Source of the DNA: Paenisporosarcina sp. HGH0030 | GTDB lineage: Bacteria > Bacillota > Bacilli > Bacillales_A > Planococcaceae | Assembly (NCBI RefSeq): GCF_000411295.1 | Contig: NZ_KE150421.1 | Location: 2,211,589 to 2,275,588 of the forward strand | Direction: 5' to 3' | Length of the DNA stretch: 64,000 bases | Shown here: in pieces, positions 1 to 7,100 of the stretch | How positions within the stretch are numbered: the first letter of the stretch is position 1 | How the letters are laid out: every line of letters starts with the position of its first letter | Made by a program: the position numbers and the translations under genes | Notes under the pieces: generated by a model | The model's input: only the letters and a program-made list of their open reading frames with translations | Databases searched by the model: none | Told to the model about the DNA's origin: nothing

Positions 1-74
1 TCATTCCGCTCGACTTGCATGTATTAGGCACGCCGCCAGCGTTCGTCCTGAGCCAGGATCAAACTCTCCATAAT
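1..74 (-). rRNA. 16S ribosomal RNA, 5' end only
   Basis: Read on the minus strand this is the start of bacterial 16S rRNA: the universal 27F region (AGAGTTTGATCCTGGCTCAG) lies at about 48-67 and is followed by the conserved GACGAACGCTGGCGGCG and the stretch leading into variable region V1. The gene runs off the left edge of the window, so only about 74 bases are present. The exact mature 5' end is uncertain by a few bases. It heads an rRNA operon transcribed leftward from the promoters at 251-279 and 336-364. Confidence 0.97.
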
Positions 75-250
75 AGGTGAGTCGATTAGCTCGACTTTGT
101 TGCTGGCGTCAAATTAATGACGTTTTAAAATGAACAATTAAGTTCAAGTTTCGCTTCCCACACCGAAGTGTGTTCCGCTTTATTGTTGACGTTTTGCTGT
201 TCAGTTTTCAAGGTTCATTTGTTTGCCGTTGTTGTAATGGCAACTTTTAT

Positions 251-279
251 ATCTTATCAAATCCTGTTTGCTATGTCAA
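251..279 (-). promoter_or_regulatory. rRNA promoter P2
   Basis: On the minus strand TTGACA (-35, 274-279) and TAAGAT (-10, 251-256) are separated by exactly 17 bases. It lies about 175 bases upstream of the mature 16S 5' end and points at it, as the proximal promoter of Bacillus rRNA operons does. Confidence 0.8.
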
Positions 280-335
280 CAAAAAGTTTTGATATTCTTT
301 TTTCACTTTGTCGCTTTCAAATCAGCAACTTTATA

Positions 336-364
336 AATATATCAGCCTGACTTATAAAAGTCAA
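336..364 (-). promoter_or_regulatory. rRNA promoter P1
   Basis: A second consensus-like promoter on the minus strand: TTGACT (359-364), a 17-base spacer, TATATT (336-341). Its spacing of about 85 bases from the proximal promoter gives the tandem P1-P2 layout known for Bacillales rRNA operons. Confidence 0.75.
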
Positions 365-532
365 CACAATACTAAAAGTTTTCTAATCTTATTTCAGAAA
401 CTCAATCTCCTAGCTTAATATTATTCAAAAGCATATACTCTGAACTCCTTGAGAGTTAATAACATGTAGCGACTATGATCAATGTGATGCGTAAATAATT
501 AAGCTAGAAAAAACGATAATGAATGTAGACTC

Positions 533-559
533 ACTAACCTGCCTCGTTAGTTCAATAAG
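533..559 (+). repeat. Cassette-type palindromic repeat, copy with inverted loop
   Basis: ACTAAC, a 7-base loop, GTTAGT, then TCAATAAG. Arms and right flank match the repeat at 4323, 5928, 6371 and others, but the loop is CTGCCTC, the reverse complement of GAGGCAG, where other copies have GGGGCAG. A weaker partial copy (GAACTAACATGTCTCGTTGAAG) lies at about 641-662. The surrounding 77-847 stretch otherwise holds only the rRNA promoters; I see no gene in it. Confidence 0.7.
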
Positions 560-847
560 AAAAGACCTGTCTTAGTAGCTTACCGATTAGTCGTTAATTT
601 AATAAGAAGGAAGTAAAATTCACACGGGAGGTGATATTGAACTAACATGTCTCGTTGAAGTAGTCCTACTTATATTAGATACTGCCCTTTCATGGGAGTT
701 CAAAAACGAAAAACAGATTGCTTTACACTTTTTCTCGCCTATCGCAATTGTAACTTTATTATTATAGAAGAAACATGATACAATTTAATAGTCTAAAAAT
801 TAAAAATATTAATTTATAGACGAATTTTTGCCGAGGAGGATGATAGT

Positions 848-904
848 ATGACAAACAAAAGAAATGTCAGCATGAAAATTTATATGGGGATTACGTCTAA
901 CTAA
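848..904 (+). CDS. Leader peptide of a translational attenuator (18 aa)
   Basis: A short ORF, MTNKRNVSMKIYMGITSN, with a good ribosome site (GAGGAGG at about 834-840). It sits 43 bases ahead of the isochorismatase-family gene. A second ORF of exactly the same length, sharing MTNKR at the start and GIT-x-N at the end, stands before the GNAT gene at 4559. Its last codons contain GGGGA (886-890), which can pair with TCCC at about 920-923; that TCCC can alternatively pair with the GGGG ribosome site at 936-939. The layout is that of leader-peptide attenuators of antibiotic-resistance genes; what is sensed is unknown. Confidence 0.7.
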   Translation: MTNKRNVSMKIYMGITSN

Positions 905-947
905 TTGTTGTTTAGCGTTTCCCTACATTTTGAAAGGGGAAAATCAT
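905..947 (+). promoter_or_regulatory. Attenuator hairpin covering the ribosome site
   Basis: TTTCCC (918-923) and GGGGAAA (936-942) form a stem around a 12-base loop and would hide the GGGG ribosome site that serves the TTG start at 948. The competing stem uses GGGGATTACG-TCTAA in the leader ORF and TTTAGCGTTTCCC (911-923). The same two alternatives can be drawn at 4497-4552. No mechanism has been tested; this is inference from base pairing. Confidence 0.6.
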
Positions 948-1505
948 TTGAATCAAACACTATTAATCATTGATGCTCAACAAGAATTAATTGATGGGAA
1001 TCAGAAAGAAAGTGCAGTTTTTAATAAAGCGCAACTTATTAGGAATATCAATAAAGTGATTGAAAAAGCAAGCGAAGCAGATGTCCCAGTTGTGTTTGTA
1101 AGAGATCTCGATGTTTCTGAGGGGAAAGGTGAAGGCTTTCAAGTTCACAATGAAATCAATGTACCCACGGATGCAAAAATTTTCGATAAGTCAGCGACGA
1201 ATTCCTTTCACGGGACCAGTCTTCTGAATCATTTAAGAACTCAACAGATTAAACATGTTGTTATTATGGGCTGTAAAACACAACACTGCATAGATAGTGC
1301 AGTCAGAACAGCTACTATCAGTGGCTTGGATATTACATTAGTCGGCGATGGGCATTCAACAAATGATAATGATGTTTTAAGTGCAGAACAAATTATTAAA
1401 CATCATAATCGTACTCTTCACGGTCATTATAATGTCGAACACTTTTCTGTTGTCAGAAATTCAGATGAAGACTTGTTTAGCCCAACTCATGACTCTTATA
1501 GGTAA
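948..1505 (+). CDS. Isochorismatase-family cysteine hydrolase
   Basis: A 185-aa protein of the isochorismatase/nicotinamidase superfamily, soluble alpha/beta hydrolases that cleave amide or vinyl-ether bonds. The catalytic triad is visible: Asp9 in LLIIDAQQEL, Lys81 in FDKSATNSF and Cys114 in GCKTQHCIDSAVR. The substrate cannot be told from sequence. I choose TTG at 948 rather than the in-frame TTG at 930, because GGGG at 936-939 gives an 8-base spacing to it. The gene is controlled by the leader ORF and hairpin just upstream and ends at a strong terminator. Shared attenuator architecture with the GNAT gene at 4559 suggests a detoxification role, which is inference. Confidence 0.85.
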   Translation: MNQTLLIIDAQQELIDGNQKESAVFNKAQLIRNINKVIEKASEADVPVVFVRDLDVSEGKGEGFQVHNEINVPTDAKIFDKSATNSFHGTSLLNHLRTQQIKHVVIMGCKTQHCIDSAVRTATISGLDITLVGDGHSTNDNDVLSAEQIIKHHNRTLHGHYNVEHFSVVRNSDEDLFSPTHDSYR

Positions 1506-1514
1506 TATTAATTC

Positions 1515-1546
1515 AAAAAAGCGGCACTTAAAACGTGCCGCTTTTG
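1515..1546 (+). terminator. Rho-independent terminator
   Basis: GCGGCAC / GTGCCGC stem with A-rich left and TTTT right flank, directly after the isochorismatase-family gene. Confidence 0.85.
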
Positions 1547-1798
1547 CTATTGTATGTCAATGGCAGGCATGCTAGTTCAAGAAGCAATTGTAACGAAAGA
1601 AAATACCTCTTCAAATCTGGAGAGTAATCAAGAATGAAATGAATCACATCCATGGTTAAGAGAAAATCCCTTTATCGACATCCACGTACCGAATATCAGA
1701 TAAAATGCTTATGAAACTGCAAACACTATGAGTAAGTAATTTAATCTAGGTTTCATTATTAATTGCCCCTATCAAAAGATGTTTATTGTATTTGAACC

Positions 1799-2248
1799 TT
1801 AAGAACGTTCCATCATACACTTGTCTAGATGTTCAAGAACCATCGGCCAAGCATCTTTATGTCCGTTTCTTGACTCATCATCTATAAAGCCTGCGTGCGT
1901 AAGACGAATTTGTGTTCCATCTCCATTTGGCTCTAGCTCTATTGTGACAACGGTTTCCGCGCCCTTTGTTCCTCCATCCCCAGTAACCCAAGTAATTTCG
2001 ACAAGACGGTCTTGCTCGATCCTTAAAAACCTTCCGTAGTGAGGATGACGTTGACCGTCAAAGGCAGTCTCAAAGAAGAAGGACGTGCTGATTTCTCCCT
2101 GCATGATGACGCTTCCTGGTACAGCGAACCAACGATCGATCTGTGTAGTCCACGCTTGGAACAGTACATCGGGCGATGCATCCATTATGCGGTCAACCAC
2201 TAAATTGAACGGTCTTGTTGAAAGGTCAGGTGTAGTAATAGGCTTCAT
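1799..2248 (-). CDS. SRPBCC / AHSA1-domain protein
   Basis: A 149-aa single-domain protein of the START-like AHSA1 family: [18 protein letters not shown] near the N-terminus, then [25 protein letters not shown] and the C-terminal helix motif [17 protein letters not shown]. The fold forms a hydrophobic ligand pocket; many such genes pair with ArsR-type regulators, but none is next to it here. Start at ATG 2248 because GGAGG lies 7-8 bases upstream; the longer reading from 2290 lacks a ribosome site. Function unknown beyond the fold. Confidence 0.85.
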   Translation of the reverse strand: MKPITTPDLSTRPFNLVVDRIMDASPDVLFQAWTTQIDRWFAVPGSVIMQGEISTSFFFETAFDGQRHPHYGRFLRIEQDRLVEITWVTGDGGTKGAETVVTIELEPNGDGTQIRLTHAGFIDDESRNGHKDAWPMVLEHLDKCMMERS

Positions 2249-2301
2249 TATTAAGTCCTCCATCTCTATTTTGAATTGAACGAAAAGCAACGCTAGCTTA
2301 T

Positions 2302-3303
2302 CTACTTAATCCATTTCTCCATAATCTTCACTTTTCTATTCGTTGCATCCAGCTCCACGTTTATGCCAATAGGCAAAGTCAGCATCGGATGCGTGTGGCA
2401 ACAATCAAAATCTGCAAGAATCGGAATGTCCTTGTTCCCCATCACTTCGAGCAAAATATCATATGGAGTTCTTCCAGTACCTTGATCATCAAATAATTCA
2501 TGTTTCCCCAATAGAATGCCGGAAACTTTTTCAAATACACCATTCAGCTTGAGCAGAGTGAAATTCTTTTCGACGACGGATGCCGTTTTCATCGTGTCCT
2601 CTAACAGGATAATATCCCCTTGCTGGATGTCCGGGACATATGGACTTCCCCAAATGCCATACATCGCATTTAAATTACCACCTACTAATCGGCCATGCGC
2701 CACACCTTCATTCACACATACCCATTCATTATCCCTCTGTACTTTATCACCCGTTTTAACCTCCCAGTTTAAAGGTTCATCCGTCCAAATTGACGGTGTA
2801 GGGATAATATAAGGAAGACTTTGTTCTTCGATTAACATCTCTTTGAAATAATCATATGTAAGGTCAAGAAATGGTTCGAATTCTCCGAAAGAAGGCACCA
2901 GAGCAGGTCCATAGAATGTTGGAATTCCTGTTTGGGCATAGATACCGAGCAAGATGGCGGTAGCATCAGAATACCCTATCATGATTTTCGGGTTTTTCTT
3001 AAAAGCTTCATAATCAAGGTACGGTAGCAGCGCATTGGAATTGGTACCGCCTATTGTCGACATAATCATCTTAATTTCCGGGTTTCGAATAAGTTCGTTT
3101 AATTCGTCGGCTCGCTCCTGGATGGTCCCCGATCTGTAATAATCTTGCTTTCCTGTAAGATTTCCTTCAATAATCTCAAAACCTTTAGATTCTAAAAAGC
3201 TTTTTGCCCGCTGAAAGCGTTTCGGTGAAGAATATGTGATGGGTGATGAAGGCGAATAAATACCGATTTTATCCCCTTTTTGCAATCTATTTAATAGTGT
3301 CAT
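2302..3303 (-). CDS. S66-family peptidase (LD-carboxypeptidase / MccF-like)
   Basis: A 333-aa protein of MEROPS family S66, whose members cleave LD bonds in peptidoglycan peptides or inactivate microcin C-type compounds. The nucleophile motif is GYSDAT (Ser112), with the Glu in [15 protein letters not shown] and the His in [13 protein letters not shown] as partners. Full length for the family. AAGGAG precedes ATG 3303 by 10 bases; an in-frame TTG lies one codon earlier. The family splits into cell-wall recycling (LdcA) and self-immunity (MccF) enzymes; this one resembles the MccF-like group, with low certainty. It lies 53 bases upstream of the AHSA1 gene on the same strand. Confidence 0.88.
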   Translation of the reverse strand: MTLLNRLQKGDKIGIYSPSSPITYSSPKRFQRAKSFLESKGFEIIEGNLTGKQDYYRSGTIQERADELNELIRNPEIKMIMSTIGGTNSNALLPYLDYEAFKKNPKIMIGYSDATAILLGIYAQTGIPTFYGPALVPSFGEFEPFLDLTYDYFKEMLIEEQSLPYIIPTPSIWTDEPLNWEVKTGDKVQRDNEWVCVNEGVAHGRLVGGNLNAMYGIWGSPYVPDIQQGDIILLEDTMKTASVVEKNFTLLKLNGVFEKVSGILLGKHELFDDQGTGRTPYDILLEVMGNKDIPILADFDCCHTHPMLTLPIGINVELDATNRKVKIMEKWIK

Positions 3304-3672
3304 CAATTCTTGCTCCTTTTAGATCATCATGCGTACTGAGTATCCTATAGTTTTCAATAAAACGAAGTGTCACTTATTTTTCTCTAATCTTCAGTGCCTA
3401 ACACATCTGTATTTGGAGGTACATAATTCCTGAGGGAGACGTCGCAATCTTACCCTTATGATGAAATTCATGAGTATTTACATGCAACAATAATTTACAA
3501 CTTGTTCGATTTTGTTTACCCATTCATATTAGTTATAGAAGTTATTCCACATTAAATGTTCAAACACCTTCTTTATAATTGGGAATAAATGGGACATAAG
3601 GGTGTGAGCTCTTTTATCTTGTTCTGTGATAAAGTAAGGATTGCAACAGAACAATTGCGGAGGTAATAAAAA
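3304..3672. other. Intergenic stretch, nothing recognised
   Basis: AT-rich spacer between divergent genes. It must hold both promoters, but I see no strong consensus, repeat or RNA gene. The only clear element is GGAGGT at 3659-3664, the ribosome site of the following gene. Confidence 0.5.
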
Positions 3673-4038
3673 TTGATTAATTATACGTTTGATGGAACGA
3701 AGTCTACTTTTAAGAATGATATGGGTGAAGTAACAATTAAATTTAAAAAAGCAAGCGGAACCCGTGTAGATATACAAGTTGAAATGAAACATTACGCAAC
3801 CAACACTTTTGCAACATATAAGAAATATATTGCATTGGTAGATAACGGATCTTTGCAGCACTACCCTATTAAAGAATTTACAGTTCAAGGGGTTTCCGTT
3901 GGTGAATACAACACGGTAAAAAAATACTTTACGCATATTTTAGGTGAAGATGGCTATAAAGAATTTAAAGAAGTCTTTTTAAATGAATACTCATTGCGCT
4001 TAGAAATCGAGTTGAATTGGTTTATTAAACGGACTTAA
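3673..4038 (+). CDS. Hypothetical protein, 121 aa
   Basis: Not recognised. A soluble, charged 121-aa protein with no signal peptide or membrane segment; alternating hydrophobic/charged residues in the first 60 positions suggest beta strands, followed by helices (EDGYKEFKEVFLNEYSLRLEIELNWF). It starts at TTG 3673 with GGAGGT at an 8-base spacing. A 135-aa reading frame on the opposite strand overlaps it; I prefer the plus strand because of the ribosome site. Confidence 0.55.
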   Translation: MINYTFDGTKSTFKNDMGEVTIKFKKASGTRVDIQVEMKHYATNTFATYKKYIALVDNGSLQHYPIKEFTVQGVSVGEYNTVKKYFTHILGEDGYKEFKEVFLNEYSLRLEIELNWFIKRT

Positions 4039-4154
4039 TTAAGTTCTTTTTCTTCCACACAAAAAAGACAGAGGAAACAACTCTTAATCCGTTCAGTTTT
4101 CTGGTACAAAAGTTTAAATAACTATGCAATTAATGTCATATAAACATACAAATT

Positions 4155-4183
4155 AGCATTGCTTTTAGCAGTGCTTTTTTTTT
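4155..4183 (+). terminator. Probable rho-independent terminator
   Basis: AGCATTGC / AGCAGTGCT hairpin with a TTTT loop and nine T residues after it. It ends the hypothetical gene upstream. Confidence 0.6.
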
Positions 4184-4322
4184 GCTCGATTTTAATAATA
4201 AAAAGATTTATAACAAATATATGGAAATATAATAAATAGATATATTGATTAGCAAATTAAAGCAGACCCAGTAAAAACTTTAAAGGCCGAGCCTTGAAAG
4301 ATTTATTATTAAGCTATTTGGT

Positions 4323-4351
4323 TGACTAACGGGGCCGGTTAGTTCAAGAAG
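4323..4351 (+). repeat. Cassette-type palindromic repeat (short form)
   Basis: ACTAAC-GGGGCCG-GTTAGT followed by TCAAGAAG. It marks the left border of the run of single plus-strand genes 4.4-6.8 kb. The same core recurs, with changes, at 533, 5069, 5928, 6371, 6731, 38843, 39222, 41699 and 48601. Confidence 0.75.
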
Positions 4352-4458
4352 AACGTAAAATTATTACAAGAAAGAATGGGAAAAAATAGTATAATTAAAA
4401 AATCTAAAAATTCATTGATATAATTTTTAGGAAATAGGCGTTAGAGGAGGCGTTCATT

Positions 4459-4515
4459 ATGACAAACAAAAGAATTTTTATTATTAATGACTACAAGGGG
4501 ATAACGACTAATTAA
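4459..4515 (+). CDS. Leader peptide of a translational attenuator (18 aa), second copy
   Basis: MTNKRIFIINDYKGITTN, with GAGGAGG about 8-10 bases upstream. Same length and same ends as the leader ORF at 848. Codons 13-14 (AAG GGG) contribute GGGG at 4497-4500. Two mutually exclusive pairings are possible for CCCC at 4534-4537: with GGGG in the leader, extended by AACG/CGTT and CTAA/TTAG, or with the ribosome site GGGG at 4549-4552. Confidence 0.72.
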   Translation: MTNKRIFIINDYKGITTN

Positions 4516-4552
4516 CAAAGTTGTTTAGCGTTGCCCCGAATTTTGAAAGGGG
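4497..4552 (+). promoter_or_regulatory. Attenuator with two competing hairpins
   Basis: Stem 1:2 is GGGG-AACG-CTAA (4497-4511) with TTAG-CGTT-CCCC (4525-4537). Stem 2:3 is CCCC (4534-4537) with GGGG (4549-4552), the ribosome site of the GNAT gene. A ribosome finishing the leader would break stem 1:2 and allow the ribosome site to be hidden; a ribosome held early would leave stem 1:2 intact and the site free. The order of events is inferred from pairing only. Confidence 0.6.
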
Positions 4553-4558
4553 AAAATT

Positions 4559-5017
4559 ATGAGTACAGAAAATGTGAAAATCGTAGAATTAAATGCAGAA
4601 AACTGGTACGGCTGTTGTGAATTAGAGGTATCAACAGAACAAAAAGAATACATTGAGCCCAATGCTATATCAATAGCTCAGTCAAAGTTTGAGCCTACAT
4701 TAAAGCCATATGCTATTTACGCTGAAGAAAAAGTAGTTGGCTTTTTGATGTACAATTCTGTTCAAGAAGAACTTGATGCTTATTGGGTTTATAGAATAAT
4801 GGTGGATAAGGAATTCCAAGGCAAGGGGATAGGTAAAGCTGCAACTAAGTTAATGATTTCAGAGATGGCTAAATTACCGAACGCCCAAAAAATTGTTGTA
4901 GGCTATCACCCTGAAAATTTGGGAGCACATAATTTATACTCGAGTTTGGGATTTATTGATAATGGTGATAGGTTTGGTAAGGAAATGGCAGTTATAAAAA
5001 ATATAACCGAGAGATAG
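4559..5017 (+). CDS. GNAT-family N-acetyltransferase
   Basis: A 152-aa GNAT protein using acetyl-CoA to acylate an amine. The acetyl-CoA loop is RIMVDKEFQGKGIGKAA (residues about 78-95, motif Q-x-x-G-x-G), followed by the C-terminal NLGAHNLYSSLGF helix-strand. Overall spacing resembles the polyamine (spermidine) acetyltransferase subgroup, but I would not assign a substrate. ATG 4559 has GGGG 6 bases upstream inside the attenuator. It is flanked by short-form repeats and followed by its own terminator, like a self-contained cassette. Confidence 0.87.
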   Translation: MSTENVKIVELNAENWYGCCELEVSTEQKEYIEPNAISIAQSKFEPTLKPYAIYAEEKVVGFLMYNSVQEELDAYWVYRIMVDKEFQGKGIGKAATKLMISEMAKLPNAQKIVVGYHPENLGAHNLYSSLGFIDNGDRFGKEMAVIKNITER

Positions 5018-5032
5018 GTCGATAGAATGTTC

Positions 5033-5067
5033 AATAAGAAAGGATCATTCTTTGATCCTTTCTTATT
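5033..5067 (+). terminator. Rho-independent terminator
   Basis: Long perfect stem AATAAGAAAGGATCA / TGATCCTTTCTTATT just after the GNAT gene. Confidence 0.8.
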
Positions 5068-5068
5068 G

Positions 5069-5147
5069 TGCTAACGGGGGCTTTACTTCAATTAGGAGTG
5101 AAGCCTTTTTCTTACTTAACTAACAGGGCAGGGTAGTTCAACAAGCG
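5069..5147 (+). repeat. Cassette-type repeat, long (composite) form
   Basis: Two halves: CTAACGGGGGCTTTACTTC with a GGCTTTACTTC / GAGTGAAGCC hairpin and T-run, then ACTAACAGGGCAGGGTAGTTCAACAAG. The same composite occurs at 38843 and 41699 and in altered form at 39222. The first half could work as a terminator. Confidence 0.8.
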
Positions 5148-5212
5148 CATGATTTTTTTAAAGATTCTTATGATAAACCTAAGTTGGAATTTGATACAAA
5201 GGGGAGTTTAAT

Positions 5213-5878
5213 ATGGACAAATACAAAATAATTTTATTTGATTTAGACGGAACGCTTTCAGACCCTAAAGTAGGTATAACAAAGTCTGTTCAATATGCAT
5301 TGCAGAAAATGCACATTATTGAGTCTGATATTGATAAACTTGAATGTTTCATTGGTCCACCACTTCAAGATTCTTTTGCTGAATACTACAATTTCGATGA
5401 GGAAAATACGCAAAAAGCAATTGATTTTTATAGAGAAAGGTTTAGAGAGATGGGGATGTTTGAAAATGAGTTATATTCAAATATATCGTTACTATTGAAA
5501 TCATTGAAAGACCTAAATTTCACTTTAGTTGTTGCAACATCAAAGCCTACTATATTTTCTGAACAAATACTAATTCATTTTAATATTGACCAATATTTTG
5601 ACCTTGTTGTCGGAAGTAATCTTGATGGAACAAGAACAGCAAAAACAGAGATTATTCAATACATACTCGATATGTACAATGGGCATAAGCTAGATGACTT
5701 TATTATGATCGGTGACAAGAAGCACGATATCATTGGGGCAAATAATAACGGTATTGACTCTATTGGAGTAACTTATGGATATGGTTCATTTGAAGAACTA
5801 AGTCATTCAAAACCTACTTATATTGTCAAAAGTGTTGACCAGTTAAAAGACATTTTGATTGGAAGTCAAGTCAAATAA
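5213..5878 (+). CDS. HAD-superfamily phosphatase (phosphoglycolate phosphatase-like)
   Basis: A 221-aa haloacid dehalogenase-type hydrolase of the Gph/PpaX-like subgroup, soluble, Mg-dependent phosphatase fold. Motif I is FDLDGTLSD (Asp10 and Asp12), motif II is VVATSKP, the lysine follows in TRTAKTEII, and motif IV is MIGDKKHDIIGA. The helical cap lies between residues about 15 and 85. Substrate unknown. ATG 5213 has GGGG 9 bases upstream. It stands alone between two repeat copies, on the same strand as its neighbours. Confidence 0.9.
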   Translation: MDKYKIILFDLDGTLSDPKVGITKSVQYALQKMHIIESDIDKLECFIGPPLQDSFAEYYNFDEENTQKAIDFYRERFREMGMFENELYSNISLLLKSLKDLNFTLVVATSKPTIFSEQILIHFNIDQYFDLVVGSNLDGTRTAKTEIIQYILDMYNGHKLDDFIMIGDKKHDIIGANNNGIDSIGVTYGYGSFEELSHSKPTYIVKSVDQLKDILIGSQVK

Positions 5879-5927
5879 GTGATATTTAGTTCTTGATCTG
5901 TGGTGCAGCGTTTTTTTCTGCATGGAT

Positions 5928-5956
5928 GGCTAACGGGGCAGTTTAGGTTAATAATG
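5928..5956 (+). repeat. Cassette-type palindromic repeat (degenerate short form)
   Basis: GCTAACGGGGCAGTTTAGGTTAATAATG: left arm and loop match the family, the right arm is altered. Located between the HAD gene and the next small gene. Confidence 0.6.
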
Positions 5957-6056
5957 TACTAATAATATTATAGAAATTATTAGTACCAAGTTTATTATAA
6001 TTACATCAGACACAATTGTTTAACTATAACCCGTTTAATATGGAGGAAATACTTAA

Positions 6057-6377
6057 ATGAATTCCAAAGCAACAAAAAAATATTTACCTTATGTTTTATC
6101 TTACTTTCTTGTTTACCCAAGTAGCATTCCTTTACTCTTAATGCTGACTTTTGCAACAGAGAGCCCTCAAATTTCCGAAAAAACAACAGATATGGTATGG
6201 TATATTTTTTCTATTTTCGTAACAATTGTAGGTACTATTGTTTTGAATTTCATTTTTAAAAGAAAAATGAAATTTAGAAGAAATAATAAACAGACTTGGA
6301 TGATATTTTTTGCCCATTTAATTTTAATTCCTTTTACATATTTATTAGGTATTGAGATTTTGTATTTATTAGACTAA
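6057..6377 (+). CDS. Small membrane protein, 106 aa
   Basis: Not recognised. Three hydrophobic segments are visible (residues about 10-35, 48-68 and 85-105), so an integral membrane protein. GGAGG at 6042-6046 serves ATG 6057. Its stop codon TAA lies inside the following repeat (GAC TAA CGG), so gene and repeat overlap. Confidence 0.65.
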   Translation: MNSKATKKYLPYVLSYFLVYPSSIPLLLMLTFATESPQISEKTTDMVWYIFSIFVTIVGTIVLNFIFKRKMKFRRNNKQTWMIFFAHLILIPFTYLLGIEILYLLD

Positions 6378-6397
6378 CGGCGCAGGTTAGTTCAAAG
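6371..6397 (+). repeat. Cassette-type palindromic repeat (short form)
   Basis: GACTAACGGCGCAGGTTAGTTCAAAGAG. ACTAAC and GTTAGT arms are perfect; the loop is GGCGCAG. It begins within the end of the upstream coding region. Confidence 0.75.
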
Positions 6398-6512
6398 AGT
6401 AGAATCGTTGATTAACGATTGTGTTAATTTAATCTATCTTCCTTATGAAAGCAGACCGAGGTAAACTTACATAAGTACGGCATTTTTTGTTTGAAATAAG
6501 GAGTTACTAGCA

Positions 6513-6695
6513 ATGAAAAAAATATTACTTCGATGGTTTATTGTTCTGTCAGCTTTATATACTTTAGGACATTTGCTTTTTGGTTTTGATGAAACTCAGT
6601 TGTTGAGAGTTATTACCAGTACAATTGGTGCAATTTTCTGGCTCAGTATTCTTCTCTATATGAATATAAAAGAACGAGAAGAAAAGATTTCTTAA
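6513..6695 (+). CDS. Small membrane protein, 60 aa
   Basis: Not recognised. A 60-aa protein with two hydrophobic stretches (residues about 6-24 and 31-52) and a charged tail (KEREEKIS). AAGGAG precedes ATG 6513 by about 9 bases. It lies between repeats at 6371 and 6731, like the other single genes of this array. Confidence 0.6.
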   Translation: MKKILLRWFIVLSALYTLGHLLFGFDETQLLRVITSTIGAIFWLSILLYMNIKEREEKIS

Positions 6696-6730
6696 TCAAC
6701 AGTTTTGTTCAACTCTACAATAAATTTCTT

Positions 6731-6756
6731 CAACTAACGGGTTCTTAGTTTAATAA
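6731..6756 (+). repeat. Cassette-type repeat (degenerate)
   Basis: CAACTAACGGGTTCTTAGTTTAATAA: CTAACGGG and TTAGTTTAATAA match the family, the loop is shortened. It closes the array on the right. The rest of 6696-7100 holds only the terminator at 6940. Confidence 0.55.
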
Positions 6757-6939
6757 CACTTATAAATATTAGGTGCAAACACTCTGCCTTTTGTCTGGAT
6801 GTTTTTGCGTTCGGTATTTACATTTACTATCTTTTTTATATTTCCATTCAAGCAATTAACAGACATTTAGCAACACTTTGCTAAAACGGTGAATATAGTA
6901 TGTATTAATCATTAAAAAAGCCTGTTATATAGGCATTTT

Positions 6940-6976
6940 AAAAGAGCCCAATTCAATGCGAATTTGGGCTCTTTTT
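6940..6976. terminator. Bidirectional terminator
   Basis: AAAAGAGCCCAAATT-type stem with a 6-base loop and T-runs on both strands, between the array and the end of yqhG. Confidence 0.75.
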
Positions 6977-7100
6977 GTATGTTTAATTTAGATTGTGTAC
7001 CAGATAACTGAACGGGTTAAACAACTCTGCCTTTTTTGTATTAAGTCCATTTACTTTTTGATAACGTCTTGGGAAATAACATTGAGTTAGATTCCAGCAT

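Noticed and set aside
168-350. 60-aa plus-strand frame
   Set aside because: Lies across the rRNA leader and both rRNA promoters; no ribosome site.
3529-3936. 135-aa minus-strand frame
   Set aside because: Overlaps the plus-strand 121-aa gene, which has a well-placed GGAGGT; the minus frame has none.
4323-4351. Canonical integron attC site
   Set aside because: CTAAC/GTTAG arms are similar, but the outer bases do not fit RYYYAAC/GTTRRRY and no IntI-like gene is present; kept as a separate repeat family.
4323-6756. CRISPR array
   Set aside because: The repeats are not regularly spaced and the spaces hold genes; no cas genes in the window.
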